From NCBI GenBank assembly GCA_050486105.1, contig JBJHCR010000297.1, forward strand, positions 1 through 7,877: 7,877 nt of DNA, in the 5' to 3' direction. The position numbers and the translations under genes were made by a program. Below the pieces are notes generated by a model. That model saw only the letters and a list, made by a program, of their open reading frames with translations. It was not told the origin of the DNA and did not search any database. The stretch is from JAEXNA01 sp050486105 (GTDB lineage Bacteria; Vulcanimicrobiota; Xenobia; Xenobiales; JADMJV01). Positions 6,321 to 7,877 of the stretch are shown here, piece by piece. How positions within the stretch are numbered: the first letter of the stretch is position 1; every line of letters starts with the position of its first letter.

Positions 6321-6487
6321 CTAGTGCAACGTCTGTGAAGTTCGTCCCTACTGAATGGTGGTCAGGGGCCTCTGTCGCAAGGAGAAGCGAACGCTTAATA
6401 CCAGGCGTATTTGAGTGAGCTTCGACGCTGCGAGAGAGGATGCATGGCCGCCAGGGCTAGGGACGAATTTTGCAGACGTTGTACTAG
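6321..6487 (+). repeat. 167-base hairpin element: 30-bp inverted repeat with nested stems (structured RNA or palindromic MITE)
   Basis: The outer arms 6321-6350 and 6458-6487 pair without a gap over 30 positions: 26 Watson-Crick and 4 G.U (6326/6482, 6336/6472, 6337/6471, 6340/6468) when read as + strand RNA. Inside, 6356-6364 pairs with 6445-6453 (9 bp, two G.U), and 6369-6378 with 6430-6439 (10 positions, one G-G mismatch). A weaker tip forms from GAAGC 6384-6388 with GCTTC 6419-6423, and ACGC 6391-6394 with GCGT 6405-6408. All six wobbles in the two outer helices are G.U on the + strand and would be A-C on the other strand, which favours a + strand transcript. The ends are both CTAG, so a TA lies at each border (6322-6323, 6485-6486); that would also suit a MITE moved by an IS630-type transposase. 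No family match can be checked here. Confidence 0.65.
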
Positions 6488-6560
6488 GTGCCAAGCCTCT
6501 AACCGAGCACTAGATGAGTCTTGACCAAATCGTTCGAGTCCCAGAAGAGTTCAAGGAGCG

Positions 6561-7877
6561 CTAGACCGCACTCGCTCCGGTACGGAGCAGTGCGGCCAAC
6601 TCCGTAGGTGCGGGCGGGTCCTCAGCGTCAATGACCAGCGCGTAGGGCTCATCGAGGGGCTGATAGGCTTTCAGTTGGCGGGTCAGGACCTCTTGCCCGG
6701 CCTCGGAAGCATTCCCACTCATAACTTGCCGTCGGTCGATGCGGGCTCTCAAGACCGCCTTGGGTGCCCGCAGGTCCAACACTTGGAACGGAGTCCCGAG
6801 ATCTTCGGCCAACTTTCGGAAAGGCGCAATCTTGGATCTCTGCAAAAAAGTGGCATCGACGATAGCCGAATAGCCGGCCTGCAAACACTCTCGAGCCAAC
6901 TCCTGCAAGCGGCTGAAGGTCCGGTCGGTGGCCTCGTCGGTGTAGATACCTCCGTCGAGGGGCGATCCGGAACTCTCGTCGGGGCCGAGTCCAAAAAGTC
7001 GTTTGCGTTCCACATCCGAGCGCAGGCGAACCCCTCTCAGCGGCCCCAACAGCCCCTGGGCGATGGTAGATTTTCCACTGCCCGACAAACCCCGGGTCAA
7101 GACCAAGACCGGTCTAGTCGGGGCGATGGTCGCTTCAGCCTGGTCGAAGTAGTGATCGAGGTCGGCCTCAAGCTCACCCAATTCGCCGGCATCTAAGCCT
7201 GGCTGTTTCAGGCGGAACGAATCGACCTTGGCTCGCACCAGGATGCGGTGCAAGCGGTAGTAGCGTAAAAGCTTCAGTCCAGGATAGTCCCCCGACCAGG
7301 CCAAATAGCCGTCCAGGGCCCTCCAGGCCAGATCAGGGTGCCCACGATGTTCGAGATCGGTGAACAGGAACGCCATCTCGCTCTGGAGATCGATCCAGCG
7401 GAAGTTCTCGTTGAACTCGATGCCGTCGAAGACCACCACTCGACCGTCCACCTCGGTGACATTGCCGAGATGAAGATCCCCGTGACACTCTCGGATGAAA
7501 CCCTCTTCCTTTCGGGAACCCAAGAATGAGAGCAGCTTCTGATACTCTCCCTCCATCCACTCCTCCAGGGTTCGTAGGCGCCGTAAGCGCCCCGCGTCAC
7601 GCAGCAGCTCTCCCAACTGTTCGAAGTTCTCCCGGCACGGAGCGTGCACCAAAGCCGGGGTGCCGTGGTCATCGCCGGCGGTGGCCCGCTCGGCGCTCTG
7701 ATGGAGCTCCCATGCCAACTCCACCAAACGGTCCACCTGAGCCGCCTTCAACTCCCCTCGCTCCAACTGGGCACTCAACAGCTTGACCTGATCGAACTGC
7801 TCCATTTTGACCGCGTACTCGAAGGGCACTCCTCGGCCCTCCACCCGAGGCTTGAGGGGATCGCCGGTGATGGGAAC
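6561..7877 (-). CDS. Bifunctional phosphotransferase-fold / P-loop kinase protein, 5' partial
   Basis: 438 residues are visible and the frame is open to the right edge. The edge encodes VPITGDPLKPRVEGRG, which this family has well inside the protein, so the start lies outside the window and the GTG at 7844 is not the start. The first half is an aminoglycoside-phosphotransferase/protein-kinase-like fold: PFEYAVKM with the likely ATP-binding lysine, HGDLHLGN (7461-7484) as the catalytic loop, then VVFDGIEFN with the metal-binding Asp. The second half is a P-loop kinase domain with Walker A GLSGSGKST (7065-7091), RSDVERKRLFGL soon after it, and a later IDRR arginine-rich stretch. Proteins with this two-domain layout are widespread and uncharacterised. 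The name does not mean drug resistance; substrates may be small metabolites or nucleic acid. It converges on the AlkC-like gene, separated by the hairpin-bearing gap. It is more GC-rich than its neighbours. Confidence 0.85.
   Translation of the reverse strand, partial: VPITGDPLKPRVEGRGVPFEYAVKMEQFDQVKLLSAQLERGELKAAQVDRLVELAWELHQSAERATAGDDHGTPALVHAPCRENFEQLGELLRDAGRLRRLRTLEEWMEGEYQKLLSFLGSRKEEGFIRECHGDLHLGNVTEVDGRVVVFDGIEFNENFRWIDLQSEMAFLFTDLEHRGHPDLAWRALDGYLAWSGDYPGLKLLRYYRLHRILVRAKVDSFRLKQPGLDAGELGELEADLDHYFDQAEATIAPTRPVLVLTRGLSGSGKSTIAQGLLGPLRGVRLRSDVERKRLFGLGPDESSGSPLDGGIYTDEATDRTFSRLQELARECLQAGYSAIVDATFLQRSKIAPFRKLAEDLGTPFQVLDLRAPKAVLRARIDRRQVMSGNASEAGQEVLTRQLKAYQPLDEPYALVIDAEDPPAPTELAALLRTGASAV
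6566..6595 (-). terminator. 13-bp hairpin inside the last codons of the kinase-like gene, possible terminator
   Basis: CCGCACT-C-GCTCCG (6566-6579) pairs with CGGAGC-AGTGCGG (6583-6595): 13 GC-rich base pairs with one bulged C and a three-base loop. It sits just before the - strand stop codon (6561-6563). No strong U-run follows on either strand, so intrinsic termination is uncertain; it may protect the 3' end or block read-through between convergent genes. Confidence 0.35.

Larger units (their letters stand above)
6150..6560. other. 411-base gene-free region between convergent genes
   Basis: I find no open frame with a credible start and family resemblance here. The region is not notably AT-rich and I see no clear sigma-70-type promoter. 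What it does hold is a short perfect hairpin (6270-6288) and a 167-base hairpin element (6321-6487), both listed separately. Confidence 0.7.

Noticed and set aside
6321..6487. Integron attC site
   Set aside because: The ends do not fit the RYYYAAC/GTTRRRY core sites, and the uninterrupted 30-bp arms and 167-base length differ from attC structure.
7338..7786. Small + strand open frames opposite the phosphotransferase domain
   Set aside because: They are antisense to conserved coding sequence such as HGDLHLGN and have no features of their own.

Overview
The window is bacterial: genes are closely packed, there are good Shine-Dalgarno sequences, one TTG start is supported by context, and one product is a predicted lipoprotein, which suggests an envelope of Gram-negative type. 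Base composition is moderately GC-rich, higher in the last gene. I cannot name a phylum from these genes.

Region 1 (1-3121, + strand) is a tightly coupled three-gene operon that continues off the left edge. It encodes a Rieske-type non-heme iron oxygenase whose first [2Fe-2S] cysteine is a glycine here, a membrane desaturase/hydroxylase with all three histidine boxes, and one polypeptide that joins an N-terminal membrane PAP2 phosphatase domain to a C-terminal squalene/phytoene-synthase-like domain. The joins are 4-base stop/start overlaps (ATGA, then TTGA). Together the proteins look like a membrane isoprenoid or lipid pathway: head-to-head prenyl condensation, possible dephosphorylation, then two iron-dependent oxidations. 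The product is unknown. This is the strongest candidate for an undescribed system.

Region 2 (3122-4656) holds a predicted alpha-helical-repeat lipoprotein of no family I recognise, preceded by a leader hairpin. Convergent to it is a small two-helix membrane protein of the DUF6868 type.

Region 3 (4657-6149) has the first third or so of a cyclase-family (kynurenine-formamidase-like) gene, cut off shortly after its metal-binding motif. An AlkC-like DNA alkylation repair protein with a C-terminal Ig-like domain follows.

Region 4 (6150-6560) is 411 bases without a gene. It contains a striking 167-base hairpin: a 30-bp outer helix whose four non-Watson-Crick positions are all G.U when read as + strand RNA, with further helices stacked inside it. 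It is either a structured RNA or a palindromic MITE-like element.

Region 5 (6561-7877, - strand) is a bifunctional phosphotransferase-fold plus P-loop kinase protein, truncated by the right edge.
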